Shown: positions 9,991-23,041 of the stretch, one piece after another | How the letters are laid out: each line of letters starts with the position of its first letter | Numbering within the stretch: the first letter of the stretch is position 1 | Source of the DNA: Clarireedia homoeocarpa | Taxonomy: Eukaryota > Ascomycota > Leotiomycetes > Helotiales > Rutstroemiaceae | Assembly (NCBI GenBank): GCA_001465935.1 | Contig: LNKV01000001.1 | Coordinates: forward strand, 496,001-560,000 | DNA: 64,000 nt | Direction: 5' to 3' | Notes under the pieces: generated by a model | What the model saw: the letters and a program-made list of their open reading frames with translations, nothing else | Databases searched by the model: none | Told to the model about the DNA's origin: nothing | Position numbers and translations under genes: made by a program

Positions 9991-12480
9991 CGTTGAACCA
10001 CTTCCTACTTCCCGCGAATGTTGAAAGGATGCAAAGGGGAGGCCGAATGTCGTTTTCAAGTAATTTCTAGCCGGCGAGGTCGACCGGTGCCAATTCAAAC
10101 GGTACAGTACACGGTTTCTCCTTTGGTTTGTGCTCGTTGGTTTATTTTGGATGGGGCGTGGTGTTTCGGCTTGGCGCTCTGCTCTGCACTCAAAAATGTA
10201 CGGCTAGTGCTAATATTTCACGGAAAGGGGCGCAAACAATCCAATGTACTGTACAGTAAGTGAATGACAAATTAAGAGACAAAACGAATGAGTAAAAGAC
10301 TGCGATTTCTAATGCTTATTGACCGTTTCAATTACACCCAAATTTGCTTCAAGGAATTTACATGAACGACAACCGGGAGAATAGTTCTAACCTTAGTTCT
10401 ACATGTTGCCATTCCTGTAAGGTTACGGTGAGGCAAGCGCACCTGCTGCGTAATATTACTTCATGACTAGCTACTACCTACGAGCCCACGTCAGTGCCGT
10501 TGATTAACTTGAATGCACCTCTAAATCAGAAGTGAACAGGAGTGATCCAGCAACTAATGCAGGATCACAATAAGACGACGCCGTTGAGCTCTGCATTGCT
10601 GAAGTTCATGTTTAACACCAATCCTTCAAGGCCGCCCCACGACTTGACCCCTCGTCAGATTCGCGGGGGTTCATGCAGCTTGCAAAATCAAGTGGGAAAC
10701 GAGACAAGAAGACTGTCCCTGACCTATCAAAGAACAAATAGACGAAGAATGATGTCCGAATGTAAAGTTATTAGTGATTGGTGAACTCTCTCCGGATCAA
10801 AAAGGCCTAATATCATGGACATCTTCGTCGGCGCCACGTGTCGAGGATCAGCTTGACGTCAAAGCCTCACCATACCCACGCATACCATCTACCTTAGATC
10901 TGTCCCAGTCCCGTGGCATTCCGAGTATCCTACCAAACACAAGACTGTAGTGGTAACGATAACAGTTCTGTCAGCCCTCTGGCGGTACTAATCGTTATTC
11001 CGCAAACACACACACGTACCAGGCCGATACGACGGTGCTGAAAACCATGTGGCATACAAGGATTTGTTCCAGTTAATTGGAACTCCAACATCATACATGG
11101 ATAAAAGTGAACTGCAGAATTCGCAGCAAGATTACCATCCTACGCTCATGGCCCGACTTCGTGTGAGTCGGTGACGGTCCCGCATATCTTGGGCTAGCAT
11201 TTCCAACAACTGGAGGTCTTCTTGTAGGGAATGGTACTGACCCTTGGCCGATGGCGCATTACACAAAACAACCATTGAACTTTCCAATATTCCCTACATA
11301 GCCGATCAAGGGGCTCTGTGTTACATTTAAGAATTGCCGAGCTGCTCCTTGCATGCTCTTGCATGCTCTTGCATGAAGCCTTATGCAAACCATCTACATA
11401 AAACTGCGTAGAATCCTACCACCGTGACACTTGAATATTCAAAAGCCAAAACTGACAGAACTACACTTGAGCTTCAAAGTGTGATTGCTCTCTATGGGCA
11501 CATTGCAACCTCTTATCGTATATTCATTCAACGTCTATCAGTGAAAGCTGAAGGCAGTTTTAGTCGGGCTGTTGGCTCGATGCAGGCAACCCCACCATGA
11601 TCAAATGGAGATCGTAATGGGTGCCGACCCCTGCAATCTTTTCAAGTGCTCTTGAGAAGCCGATACTGTCAGTAAACCTCCAGAACATCAAATAGGACAG
11701 TTCAAGGCCTCAGTTTCGCTGTTTGATTTATGTTAGCTATCTCTCTCTGAACAGGAGACTCCGAGAGACGTGACACATATATAGACACATCTCTCCTGTA
11801 CTAATTGTTCAATTTCACAGCCCATATGGGTGATGCCGTGCAAGTGAAGTCCTCTTGTATTGTTCTATTCTCTATTACTGCATAACTATCCCACCAGGTA
11901 TTCCAAAATACGCCGAAGTTGCGTCCTATTTACTCTCCTTAACTTTGGGACGAAAGTCTGTTTAATCCTCAGCCTATGAATCATGTATGCTAGATCTCCA
12001 GTAGTTCAGCGCTCAAGAAAAGCTTAAAGCTCGGCGTGTAGCCATGATTGTATTCTGTATTTGGCTCACTGAAGGCTGCTTCTACTTGGTTATGTAAGAG
12101 TGTGGTAAGTGTGTGTGTACTGAGCATGGTTCCGAGGAGATTCACAGTTGTTGATCCCCATCCCAAGGACTTTGATTTCCTGCTAGGTAGTCCTACTTTC
12201 TTGTGAATATTTCTGCTAGATGCAGCTAGCAAGGGTGAAGAGAATTCAAGATATCGGGCAAACTTGAACTGTCTAATTGGCCGTTGAGTGAATTCTCGTC
12301 GTCGCCTTTAATAGCAAGCGATTCAGCTCTTTTTTCCTTTACCCAACTCAACCATCTACAAACACAAAAATCGGCTTTCTTAGACTTTACACAGCTTCTG
12401 GAGTGACACGTAACCTCTGGCTGCCGCTGCCATTGATAAAGTGACACATAATCTCTGGCTTGTCGCTGCTATTGATAAAA
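9991..12480. other. gene-free stretch between divergent genes
   Basis: About 2.5 kb between the ATPase (minus) and the repeat protein gene (plus). Short frames of 60-80 codons occur on both strands, but none has splice support, composition or motifs. The only structure I see is a short 10-bp tandem repeat at 11349-11375 (GCATGCTCTT units). Confidence 0.5.
11349..11375 (+). repeat. 10-bp microrepeat (GCATGCTCTT)
   Basis: About 2.6 copies of a 10-bp unit containing the palindrome GCATGC. It lies in gene-free DNA and no function is apparent. Confidence 0.7.
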
Positions 12481-14829
12481 ATGGTTTCTGAAAGATCAGG
12501 TACGTAGCACTCTGCAACAAAAGCTGTTAGATGATCCTTACGTCTGCGAACTTTCCACTAATTTGCCTTTGCACAAAGGGCACCGACTACCTACATTGAG
12601 CGAAACTCACGAATGGTGGAAATACAACCCAAAAGGCAGAGAGCTTAATGAGTTCTTTGTAACCCTAGAAAAGCACCTTGAGTCATACAGACCATTAAAC
12701 TTCAGAACCCACCCGAAACCTCACCATGGAACCTTGAATGCTGACGATTCCGACAAAAAGAAGCTAAATCTTGCCATTGACCCGTGCAACAGCAGTTACT
12801 TCGACATCGACTTACAGAGTGTGGTTTTTGACGATAGTAGTAGAGTCGGACCTGGGCCACCTGGCCAACATCTTAATTTACAGGTAACACACGACATGTG
12901 CTTCAACAAAACTTTCCGGAAACGTCTCCTCGAGGTGAAATTTGATCATGCGTTGACCTCAATGGACTATCTTCAAAATTTGGAGTGCAGAAGGAAAAGT
13001 TGCCTGCGCGATGCGAAAGAACGGTTGAGAAACTATCAAATGAATTGCAACAATTTTTCACATACTGATGCGGATGCAACAACATGGGCAGAAAATATCC
13101 GAATCATGGACATGGCAGCAGAAACACTCTACGTGGATGTTTTCCTTGGACTTAGATTCTGGGTATGTTGCTCCTTGTGGCTCTTTAGTTGATAAGATAG
13201 CTGCTTATGATATTGCAGACCATGCTGAACGAACTTATCAAACCGTTTAATAAGCCTAATATTTTCGTCATGTTAAACACTCTCTTTCCCACGAAATGTC
13301 TAGAGAAACCTCACAAGCATGTTACCTCATCAACAATGCAATATTACCGCAGCGTTTTTTACTATTTCACATTAGCTGTCGAGCAAAAGGGAGGCTCGGT
13401 AACGAAATTATTTTTGGAGAAGTATGAAAAAAATCACAGACATGGCTGGGAAAGCATTAGAGAGACACTAGAAGATTACTTTGAACTGTCATATCTAATG
13501 ATAGATCAATCTTATGCCATTCCGTGTAGAACGGCCGGGGCCTCAGCTATTGCACCTCGTCCACTACTTCCTTCCCATTACGCCAAGGAGTTGATTAACC
13601 CGGGTATTTCGTCTCCCTTCTCGACACCTGACAATAAAGTTTGGGTACTATACAAGTACCAAAACTTGGCCAACCTGGCGGCCACGCCATACCACCCCCC
13701 CTACAGTCGTCAGCTTTTGCCCTCGGCGGCGTTTTTACAGCTACCGGATCTCGAAGACTTGATCAATCTACAAACTCTTTCCGGGGTGTTCAAAACAAAG
13801 GATCACGAAAAAGAAACTTCAGAATCTATCAATCCAAGACATGCAACACCTGGCAGACCTGCCATGTCACGCCATCGCCGTAATCGGCATCAACTACAAA
13901 GAGACGAAAAACAACTGCCACCTCTACCACCTCTACCATCCGAACAGGATATTCCAGAAGAAAATAGTATGGGCGTTTTGTCTCCCGACGAGATTTATGC
14001 TTGGCTTGCTGATCGCCACAAGCTTGGATTGCGAAATGGTTCTTCTGCAACTCCAAAGAATCGACCTGCGTCGTCACTCAAGAAACAACGTAGCCTTGAT
14101 ATCTTGTCTGACCAGGTCTATCCTGGACAAAGCACAGCAGCACCGCAGATTTCATCATCTGCCAATGTGTCTACCAACTATCGACCATCGCTCAAGAAGC
14201 CTAAGAGTTTCGCAAATATGCCTCGAGTGGAGGAAGAAATCGAACCTCTAAGAATATCAAAAGGAAAGACTGCTTGGCCATTTCCGAAGCTGGATCAAAC
14301 AGTAAGCAAAGCACAAGTGCTGGATCGAACAGTAAATCGGTCATTTCCGAAGCGGGATCAAACAGCAGGCAGAGCACAAGTGTTGGATCAAACAGTAAAT
14401 TGGCCATTTCCGGAGATGGATCAAACAGCAAGCAGAGCACAAGTGCTGGATCAAACAGGAAACAAAGCACAAGTTCTGGATCAAACAGTAAGCGAAGCAC
14501 AAGTGCCGGACACGGTAGCTGAAACAGGCACCAAAAAGACAAAGTTGGAAAAGATCAAATTGTTTTTTAAGCGGTCGAATTGCACTGACAAGAGACCTGT
14601 CGAACACGTCGAAACGATTGAAGAAGGGTGGTTCGGCCCCTCACAGCCCAAACCACACTCACCCCTCAACAAGAGCGAGAGTTCGACTGTTATGGAGAAT
14701 CAAAACGAGGAGAAGGAGAAGAGAAAGCGTATTCCGCAGAAGGCAGAACGTGCTAAGCACATAATGATAGACACGACTAAGTACGAACAGGCATTCTATG
14801 GACCAGCTTATTGTGCACAAGATCAGTGA
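12481..14829 (+). CDS. three-exon hypothetical protein with LDQT-type repeats
   Basis: Exons 12481-12499, 12579-13162 and 13219-14829 encode 737 aa. The tiny first exon (MVSERS) is followed by a 79-bp intron with donor gtacgt and a CACTAAT branch about 20 nt before its acceptor. The second intron (56 bp, gtatgt to tgcag) is phase 0. I do not recognise the protein. The N-terminal 300 residues are mixed and probably helical (HEWWKYNPKGRELNEFF, KPFNKPNIFVMLNTLF). The middle is Pro/Arg/Gln-rich and probably disordered. Roughly residues 550-632 carry about eight DQT/DRT-containing repeats (…AQVLDQTV…). The tail is Lys/Glu-rich and basic. No signal peptide or membrane span is seen. It could be a lineage-specific scaffold or nuclear protein, but that is a guess. 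Confidence 0.65.
14275..14515 (+). repeat. in-frame coding repeats (DQTV…AQVL units)
   Basis: A nested repeat block inside the hypothetical gene. A short unit of about 30 bp encodes AQVLDQTV-like peptides. A longer unit alternates it with an insert such as NRSFPKR or NWPFPEM. Units differ by point changes but hold the frame. The repeats keep long open frames in other phases on both strands, and these should not be read as genes. Confidence 0.8.
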
Positions 14830-16530
14830 GGGATAGGGTTACAACGAAGCAGAGGTATTATATCAAGAAAATTGTGGTATATAAGAAGAAGAGCGATGTG
14901 ATGAGGATCATTACGAGAACGTGTGTCGTTACACCGAGAAAAGTTTGGTCATTACAGTATGTTTTCTTTTGTTAAGGATGAATAGGATCGAGGCGTTAGG
15001 AACGATATTAGGGAATTTGGGAGTGCCTCATGCAACACGGAATCTGCGAACTTGCTTGCCTTTGGCTCGCAGTAGTAGTAGCAAAGTGGCATGTTGACGG
15101 ATATTTGGAGAGAACACGTTGTTGGACCGAAAATTTTCTTTGGTGCGATATTGTGATGCGCTTTCTTTGGTGAGAATGGATAGTCTTGAGATGTTTAGGG
15201 AAATTCTGTGCAATACTGGATCTGAGAATTTGGTTGTTTTTCGCTGGCAATACTAGGAGGAAAAGAGCAGATTGACTGGTTCCACTGTGTGGGCAGAGCT
15301 TTATGACGATTTTATGATGATGAGAATAGTTAGTTTAGTTTCAAATGAATACAGTTGATGATCATGACAACCGCTCCTACATTTTCCAACTTCTTCATAT
15401 GTGACATTCTTCAAGGTCTCTTGTTCTCCGCTTCATGGAACGGCATCATACCCCGCAGCTCGTCTTCTTCTTAGATCCATTCGAATTGGTATGCGAATCA
15501 ATTTCCAAACGCGATACAACAGTTCAGGTTTTGTTTCCTGCCCCCAATTCTTGCCTCTAGAACATGAGAATGATAGTCTGCTACACGATTCGCAGAGATT
15601 TTGATTTTAAAAACAAAAGCAAGATGGCTTCTTGTCTCCTAGAAGTGTCCTCGGGACATTCCCACAGGTTATGATGGTCGGTGTGACAGAGGGGAACATC
15701 GCACCATACAGATCCACGAAATTTCGAGCTCCCATATATGGGCGCAAGTTCGCAGGATCCATTTTCCTAATTCTGCCTAGTTCACGATACCTGAAAATAT
15801 CTACGGGACGAGTTGTACCAAGATGCCATCCTGACCTATCGGTTCGGGTGAGCACTGGTATGAGGCGAAAAGCCTCTGATTCCTTTTTCCAACAAATGCT
15901 TCGAGCAGACAGCCATGTCACCTGGCCTGGCCTCTACCGACCCAGAATTTCACTGCCGTGCTTACCTACCGATGCTGACACCAATTTCAGCAACTCGAGC
16001 AAAGACGGACCATAATGCTGCGAAGTCATGCCTGACCAATTCACCTAGAGGAGCCACTCACCCAGTAAAAGGAAAGAGTGGCAGCTCTCCAATGTAACTC
16101 TGAAAGCCCTGCTAGAATGTGTGGGCCACCTCCCCCAATTTATCGAAATGCCTTGTCGCACGCCTTCTCAAGTGATTGGCCTGCTTTTCTATTTGTGACA
16201 ATCCACAATTTAGTTACCCCTCATGAACGGTTCTTCCCGACTAATTCAATATCACTGTATGCTGAGACCCACGTTTGCATGTTAATAATCCCCATTTAAG
16301 CTTCCTTATCGGGTGAATTTATGTTCCGATTCGTGAGGGTATTGTCTGCACTGCATAGCCGCATGCGGGGAGCAAATGTTTACACCAATGGTGTCCGCGA
16401 CCACAGGCTTTGCTTTGGCCAATTTTTGTGGCGCTCTCGACCGGCTGATGTAAGAGAGCCAGGGACCCTAAGCTGATGTTCTTGGCATTATCATGTTGAT
16501 ATTGCTATGATGGAGATTTCTTTCGCAGAG
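14830..16530. other. gene-free stretch upstream of the GMC oxidoreductase
   Basis: Frames of 104 codons (minus, 15607-15921) and 127 codons (plus, 15632-16015) overlap each other on opposite strands near 15.6-16.0 kb. The minus one has rather protein-like composition (RPYMGARNFVDLYG), but no start, splice context or motif confirms it. The remainder shows nothing I can assign. Confidence 0.4.
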
Positions 16531-16538
16531 TATATAAA
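16531..16538 (+). promoter_or_regulatory. TATA box of the GMC oxidoreductase gene
   Basis: TATATAAA sits 81 bp upstream of the chosen ATG at 16612. That is a typical distance for a TATA-driven, inducible fungal gene with a short leader. No binding site for a specific activator was identified. Confidence 0.6.
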
Positions 16539-16611
16539 GGCACCTTGGGGTGGTTGAGGTGGAAATGGGGACTGCTATTCTTGTATCGTGGTTGATCTCG
16601 CACTGGCAAAC

Positions 16612-18602
16612 ATGTATAACTCCAAAGCGTTCCTCTTTGCGCTCCTCTCTTTTCCCACCTTCCTCCTCGCCAACAACAGCTCAGAAACATATGACTATAT
16701 AGTCGTCGGATCCGGGCCTGGAGGTGGCCCACTAGCCGCAAATCTTGCTAAGGCTGGAGCGTCAGTCCTCCTTCTCGAAGCAGGGTCCGATGAGGGCACA
16801 AATCCAGCCGAAGAGGTTCCAGGGTTATTTTACCTTGCTTATAATAACCCTGCCATGCGCTGGGACTACTTTGTGAAATATCATTCTGACGAAATTATTA
16901 ATCGAGAGTACTGGCATTTGACATGGAGAACGAAAGAGGGCGAGTTCTACGTTGGCTTAAACCCGCCAGCTGGAGCTGAACAGTTGGGTGTTTATTACCC
17001 AAGAGCGGGAACTCTGGGCGGCTGTACGACGCATAATGCTTTGGTATCGGTACTCCCGAGTGAGAGTGATTGGCAATATATTGCAGACCTTACCGGAGAT
17101 GATAGTTGGAGGTGAGTTGACTCGTGAATCATATTGTGCGCTAAAGATTAATGAATCACAGTCCAGATGAGATGAGAAGGCACTTTGCGACGGTTGAGAA
17201 CAACCATTATGTGCCGCTTGGGACTCCTGGTCATGGTTTCAATGGTTACCTTGATGTGTCTCTCAATGGCGATGAGAATTTGCAGAATCACACTGAAGCG
17301 CAAATCGTCCTTAGAGCTACCGCGGAACATCTTGGCGAAGATCCAGACAAGCTGTTCGAGATTACACAGAAAGATATCAATAATGCCAGTCCAAACAGAG
17401 ATACCGAGCCTGGAATGTTCGGAATGCCCACCCATCGAACACCGTCAGGTAAGAGAGTATCCGCAAGGAATCCAGTAGTTAATGTCCTCAACGCTACAAA
17501 AAGTAATGGACAAAAGAAGTACAAATTGACTCTCCGAACGGAATCTTTTGCTACGAAAATCCTTTTCGACACGACTGGCAGCAAAAAGTCCGCTCCAAAA
17601 GCCACAGGTGTTGAATTTCTGGCCGGTAAAAGCGTATATAGTGCCGATCCACGTTACAATGCGTCTACTACCGCGCCAACTATGCGTGCTTTTGCAAGAA
17701 AAGAAGTTATCATTTCAGCAGGTGTCTTCAACTCGCCGCAGCTTCTTAAATTAAGTGGAATAGGGCCAAAGGCTGAACTATCAGCCTTGAATATCACGGT
17801 CGTCGTGGATCTACCTGGTGTTGGGACCAATCTCCAAGACAACACGGAATTCGGAGTGGCGGCGACCTTTCCTACCAATTTCACAAATCTCGGCCCAGTA
17901 TGTACTCTTGGAGCCCCCGGTGACCCATGCTTGGCTGCGTGGGAAGTGGGAAAAGGTCCCTATACTCAAGGAGCGGGCCTTGATGCAATCTTGCTTCGCT
18001 CTAGCGATGCTGCTTACGGCGAGAATGACCTTTTCCTGTGGGGAGGTGAAGGGGCATATCGGGGTTACTGGCCCTCGCAGACAGTGAACCCCATTTCTTT
18101 TGATCCTCCCAACACCTTTGGCTTCTCTATAGTAAAAATACACCCCCAGAGTCATCTTGGGACCGTGCTCTTGAAATCTGCTGATCCTCGGGATACTCCT
18201 GACATCAATTTCAGATTCTTCGAAGGCGATCCAGAAAACAAAGACCTTAAAGCAATGGCAGCAGCCGTAGATTTTGGAAGACAGGTATTCGCCAATCTAT
18301 CTGGCACAGTTCTGTCGCCATTCAATGAAGTTCTGCCTTGTCAGAATGGAGAGGATTGCAATGTGGAGGATGTGATAAGGAAGCAGACTTGGTCGCACCA
18401 TGCTACGAGCTCATGCTCTATCGGGGGTCATGAAGATCCAATGGCAGTATTAGATAGCAGCTTCCGCGTACGGGGAACAAAAGGACTACGCGTTGTGGAT
18501 GGAAGTGCATTTCCCAGGACTCCTGGGTCTTTCCCAACGCTAGCGACCTTTACCTTGAGTCAAAAAGCGGCCGAGGTAATTCTCCACGACGGGGGTTATT
18601 GA
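16612..18602 (+). CDS. secreted GMC (FAD-dependent) oxidoreductase
   Basis: Exons 16612-17111 and 17162-18602 (50-bp intron, gtgagt…cacag, phase 2) give 646 aa, the usual family length. A signal peptide of about 20 residues (FLFALLSFPTFLLA) precedes the ADP-binding Rossmann motif VVGSGPGGGPLAA (G33, G35, G38), then LLLEAG. The second family signature (GVFNSPQLLKLSGIGP) and the C-terminal catalytic block WSHHATSSCS (H579/H580) are present. The closing motif is DGSAFPRTPGSFPTLATF. FAD-dependent oxidation of an alcohol or sugar with O2 or a quinone as acceptor is expected; the substrate cannot be read from sequence. At the place of the second catalytic His of glucose oxidase this protein appears to have F624. 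I start at the ATG because the upstream in-frame start is only GTG. It probably acts outside the cell. Confidence 0.92.
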
Positions 18603-18917
18603 TGGCAAGGCTAGAATAGCTTCTCTAGTCTTTCAATTGCAAGCCTAATCAATGAGAAAGTTTTACAGCTTCTAAATCTCTCCTGCAATGTGTAAATTTA
18701 TGGAAGCCCGTGTTGTACATCGACATTGATGCAACGCTGTATGGGCCGTGCGCAAGCTCCTCTCCCACTAGCGCTTCCACATTGAACGAATTGAATATAG
18801 TAAACGCGACGAATTTGCAATTGCGACACCACTCCTCACGATCGCTTTCTTACTCTACATGCATACCACGGCCAGACGCTTGAAAATGTTCCAAAGAATT
18901 TATATGCATGAGTAGTC
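18603..18917. other. short intergenic region
   Basis: It separates the GMC gene from the Myb gene, both on plus. It holds the first gene's 3' end and the second gene's promoter. No clear motif is seen. Confidence 0.5.
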
Positions 18918-21900
18918 ATGTTCAGCCTGATTAAGGATATATTCTCGTCGTCGGCAGTACCTAAAAGTTCTCCGCCAGCTTTAGAAAAAGGTGATGGTGA
19001 AGAGCTAAGTCCTGAAGGTACGTCTCTGCAATTTCTCTCAAAGCGCAATCGGGTGTCCTTTGATCAAGTAAACGTATCTTGGATCAAATAGCACAGGCAG
19101 TTAATAGATTCATAAACAGTGGAAGAAGAACTCAAGCCTAGCCTTACTTCAGAAACAGAACCAAGGTCCCCGTTCCCGGATCCGTCTCCACAAGCAGCAA
19201 GCGACGCAGCCCTAACGATGAACGAATCCATCTTATCCAGTAAGACCAAATCTAAGAAGAATCGCAAGAGGAACCGCAAGATTGGAGTTACGGCACAGCC
19301 TCCATCAATGGAGGAGCACGTCTCGTCACCGAAAGTTGACTCTACTAAAAAAAAGAAAAGGAAGAAGAATATGACAAGTGAAGGACTTCATCCAGAGGAT
19401 GAAGAGCAACTTGCACCTCCGGCGCCGAGTCATTCGGAACAAGCTTTCAGTTCCGTATTGCCAGTTGAACCACTGGCTCAAGAACAAGAACACTCTGGCG
19501 GCGCATCCGGGTTAAATAACTCGGTGACCATAGTGAACGAAGAGGCTCATGGAGCCGAAAGGAAGCGAAGGAGAAAGAGAAAGAGCAAAACGGATAATAC
19601 GGATAATAGACCGGATTCCGTAGCTATTAATGATAATGGAGAAAACAAGCCTCGGGAGCGCGAAGCATCTTCCCCCAGTCGAAGCGAGGGAGGGCCATCA
19701 ACTGCTATGAACAAACTCCATGGTGTAACTGATCAACTTATCGATATAGCAGGCAGTGACGCAAGCTCCGCGGCCTTCCTCAATGCTACGACTTCGGCGC
19801 AAGCATCTTCAAAATCGCACTCTGTTCAGCGCACGGATATTGAACAACCAACCCCTTCAGCGAAAGCGTTAGGAAAACGGCTGTCAACTGGGTCCATTCG
19901 CGAACACTCTATAGAACAGCCTTCTAAGAAAAGGAAGCGCTCTGTTCGGTCAGATTCCAGAAACGGCGATTTGCGCTCGATGTGGTCACAGCCAACTTCC
20001 GATGATAACTCTCACAGTGGTAGCAGACTTAGTCTGACCTCTTATGCGCGTGACCTATTCGCAAGCCACCATGATAGAAATAGGGCGACGGCTTCTGATG
20101 AAAGCTCGCCGGTCATAGAAGCTACTGCCATATCTTCTCAAGCCGGTTTGATCGAGTCCCCTGCAGAAGCAAGACAAGCATCTGCGCGTTCCAGCAGTAA
20201 GAAGGATCCAGAATCACGTCAAAGCACTAAGAATTCATCCAATATTGACGAAGACGCTAATGAGGACCCTTTACTTCCCAAGTCCACCTCTCGTCGAAAA
20301 CGCCGATTACCTGTGGATGATTCTCCTAAATTGACTACCGTGAACACACCTCAGCGCAAGAAAAGTAAACAGTCAGGCATAACATTGCCAAATGGCCAAT
20401 CATCACCGAGCAAACAAACTGCCAAAAGCAAAATCAAACATGTCATGGAGGAGGATGGGGATGATGCACGAAGAAAGAGCCTATCTTCTTCCCGAGAACC
20501 AAAAGGGAAGCTCTCCCGAAAAGATACCCCAAGAATCTCTGCTGCGGTTGAGGCGTATCGAAGTGTCAATGTCATGACACAACCTGCGGTCAACGAGATC
20601 ATCCAGGGCAATGCTTTGGATGAAAACGGCAAGAAATTCTGGACTTTTATCATGGATGAGGTTCCAGACCTGCCCAAAAGAAATGTCCAAAGTTGGACCA
20701 GGAGAGCATTTCACAATTTTGTCGCTCGAGGTACCTGGACAGCTGAGGAAGATGAGGAGCTCAAAGAGGCATTCGAACGAAACCCTAAGAAATGGGCAAC
20801 AATAGGCGCAGAATTAAACCGACTGCCTGATGACTGTCGCGATCGCTGGCGTAATTATCTGTCCGTTACAAACTTGGCACGTGGCACTTGGGAAGAAGCA
20901 GAGGAGAGACAGTTGAGAGAAGCTGTTAAGAAGTGCATCGAGCTAATACGTAAAGACAGAAAACAAAATGGTGAACTTGGACATGGTGACGAAGATTCTT
21001 ATTATGAAAAAGACGTCGACTGGATGAAAGTTAGTGAGCTAATGGACTCCTCGAGAAGTCACCTGCAATGCTATCGCAAGTGGAAAAGAATAAAAGCAAA
21101 CGAAAAAGCAACGACTGATGAACTCATATTAGAACGCACCATTATGGACGATAGCTGGGACAGGTTGAAATTCGCTCAAGATGCGGTGAAACTCAGAGCA
21201 CATGAAAAATTACAGTTCCTCCAGGTCATTCGCGACAGTGGTTACAGCAACGAAAAGGAAATTGATTGGAAGAAGATTGATGAACAACTGGACCGAAGTC
21301 ATGAAGTCATGGAGCTCAGAATCTGTCTCCGTGGACTAAAGCAGAATATCCGAGGCCATGAAAAGATGAAATTACAAACGGTCATCGCACGTCTTATCAC
21401 TGCCTTCAAAGAATCGGCACCTTATGAGCCTGAAGGATACCCGGACTTGCCATTCGAGTCGATTGGACCGAATCGACGGAGTACGAAGACTAAATCTACT
21501 CCGCGCCCCGCCTCAGCTGAGTCGACCAGTTCAAACTCAAACTCAAAGTTAAAGAATCGTATGCTGAAGCAAAATGGACCCCAGGGTACTCTAAAACTGG
21601 TTGATGCTGATGAAGGATCCATTTACAATGCATCTCGGGCACTTGGCTCAGCCAAAAGGAAAAAGACTCCGCAGTCTGGCAGAAAACAACGACTTGTCTC
21701 TAACTTAAGCAAGGAACGGGTGATCGATAGTGACAGCGAGCAAGATATACCTACAAGTGCGCAGAAACATCAAGAACCTAAGGTTCTTCCGCCGCCGCAC
21801 GCTCCAGCTCATAAACCAGAAAATAATAAGAAGCGTCACGGTGTAAACATCTCCGAAGACTCAGATCAAATTGAACGAGCTGAATCGATATCAGAATCAG

Positions 21901-22292
21901 AGCATGAAGCAAGCAGGACCTTAGGTAACTCTGCGATAGATGAGTATGCAATTGAAGATGACTCGGAGGAATCAGAGGCTCCAGAAAGAGGGTCATCTCT
22001 CGGTCAGCCACTAGAAGAAAATTCAGAGGACAATGAGAACGAAACTCCTCATGCCGGACAGCTCGCTACTCGAGAAGTGGCATCTGTCGACGAAGAAATG
22101 AGTGATACTGAATTGCCTGAAGCAGAAGGTGAGATCACATCCGAGAACGAACTGCAAATTCCCGCCACTCCTGAATACATGCTACAAGGGGAGGAGGGAA
22201 GCGTGGACCTTGATGAATTTCGAGATATTACAGGAGGGGTCTCACCTGAAAGTAGTGACTTTGATACAGACATGTCGGATATCCAACCATGA
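18918..22292 (+). CDS. large nuclear Myb-repeat protein, Reb1/TTF1-like
   Basis: Exons 18918-19017 and 19120-22292 (102-bp intron, gtacgt…aacag, phase 1) encode 1090 aa. The N-terminal half is disordered with several basic nuclear-localisation-like clusters (KKNRKRNRK, KKKKRKKN, RKRRRKRKSK, KKRKR). The first Myb repeat lies at about 570-614 (RGTWTAEEDEELKEAF … WATIGAELNR … CRDRWRNYL). A diverged second repeat lies at about 621-691, with an insertion before DWMKVSELMDSSRSHLQCYRKW. A third Myb-like unit follows at about 731-777 (DWKKIDEQL). The C-terminal 300 residues are acidic and Ser-rich. The layout matches fungal Reb1/RNA polymerase I terminator-binding proteins, which bind rDNA terminator and promoter sites. 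That assignment is by family resemblance. Without the intron the frame would begin only at a GTG, so the spliced ATG is preferred. Confidence 0.8.
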
Positions 22293-23041
22293 GAATATGA
22301 GGTTTGGTACAGATGAAGGTGGGGATAGGGGTACAAATTTAGTCAATACAGAGGCAGAATTTCTCCAAGTGAATTGCTTTCATGAGAAACGGTTGGAATC
22401 TAGCGGTGACTATCTGCATCCATTCTATACAAGAATGATATTAGGGACATGTAGCTAAAGCACAATGGCTTAGCTAAAACTTCGGCTGATTGTCGCTGCT
22501 ATCGAGGGATAATGATTTTCAGGTTAGGAGTTGGGGCATTAGGAGGGAAAAGTTTTCGGGACTGCACTATCCATGTGGATCATGGAGATTGATAAGATCA
22601 TCTGGTAGCTCCTAAACGCATATGTTGCTGCGCCGTTCTTGCAAATAACGATTTTCATATCTTCACTTACACTATCATGTTATGTTCATATTATACCATC
22701 TTCTCGTTAAGTTCATATCTCGTATCGTACCAAATCCATCCAATCTCATTTCAAGACCCCATGATCCAAAACAAAGAACGCCCCCAATAGCCATGATGCG
22801 TGATTACAGCTTGTGTTGTGTCAATTTAACCGCTTGTACTTCCATGTCCTGCCATTCGGTTCCATAACTCCTTTATTGACGAGTTCCACCATTAGAATCT
22901 TCTCAAAAATCATGAAATAACTACAAAGAATATGCATGCCCTCACAGCGTTGCTTCGAATTTCGACAGTACTAACACAAATTGAAGAAGAAGAAAGAAAC
23001 GCATCTCAACAACCCCATAAAAGAAATTGACTTTGGGAAGA
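22293..23041. other. convergent intergenic region
   Basis: Tail-to-tail region between the Myb gene (plus) and the small acidic-tailed gene (minus). Short overlapping frames are present, but nothing shows coding character. Confidence 0.5.

Noticed and set aside
15607..16015. Overlapping 104- and 127-codon frames on opposite strands
   Set aside because: They compete for the same DNA; neither has start context, introns or recognisable domain. The minus frame looks slightly more protein-like but is not enough to call.
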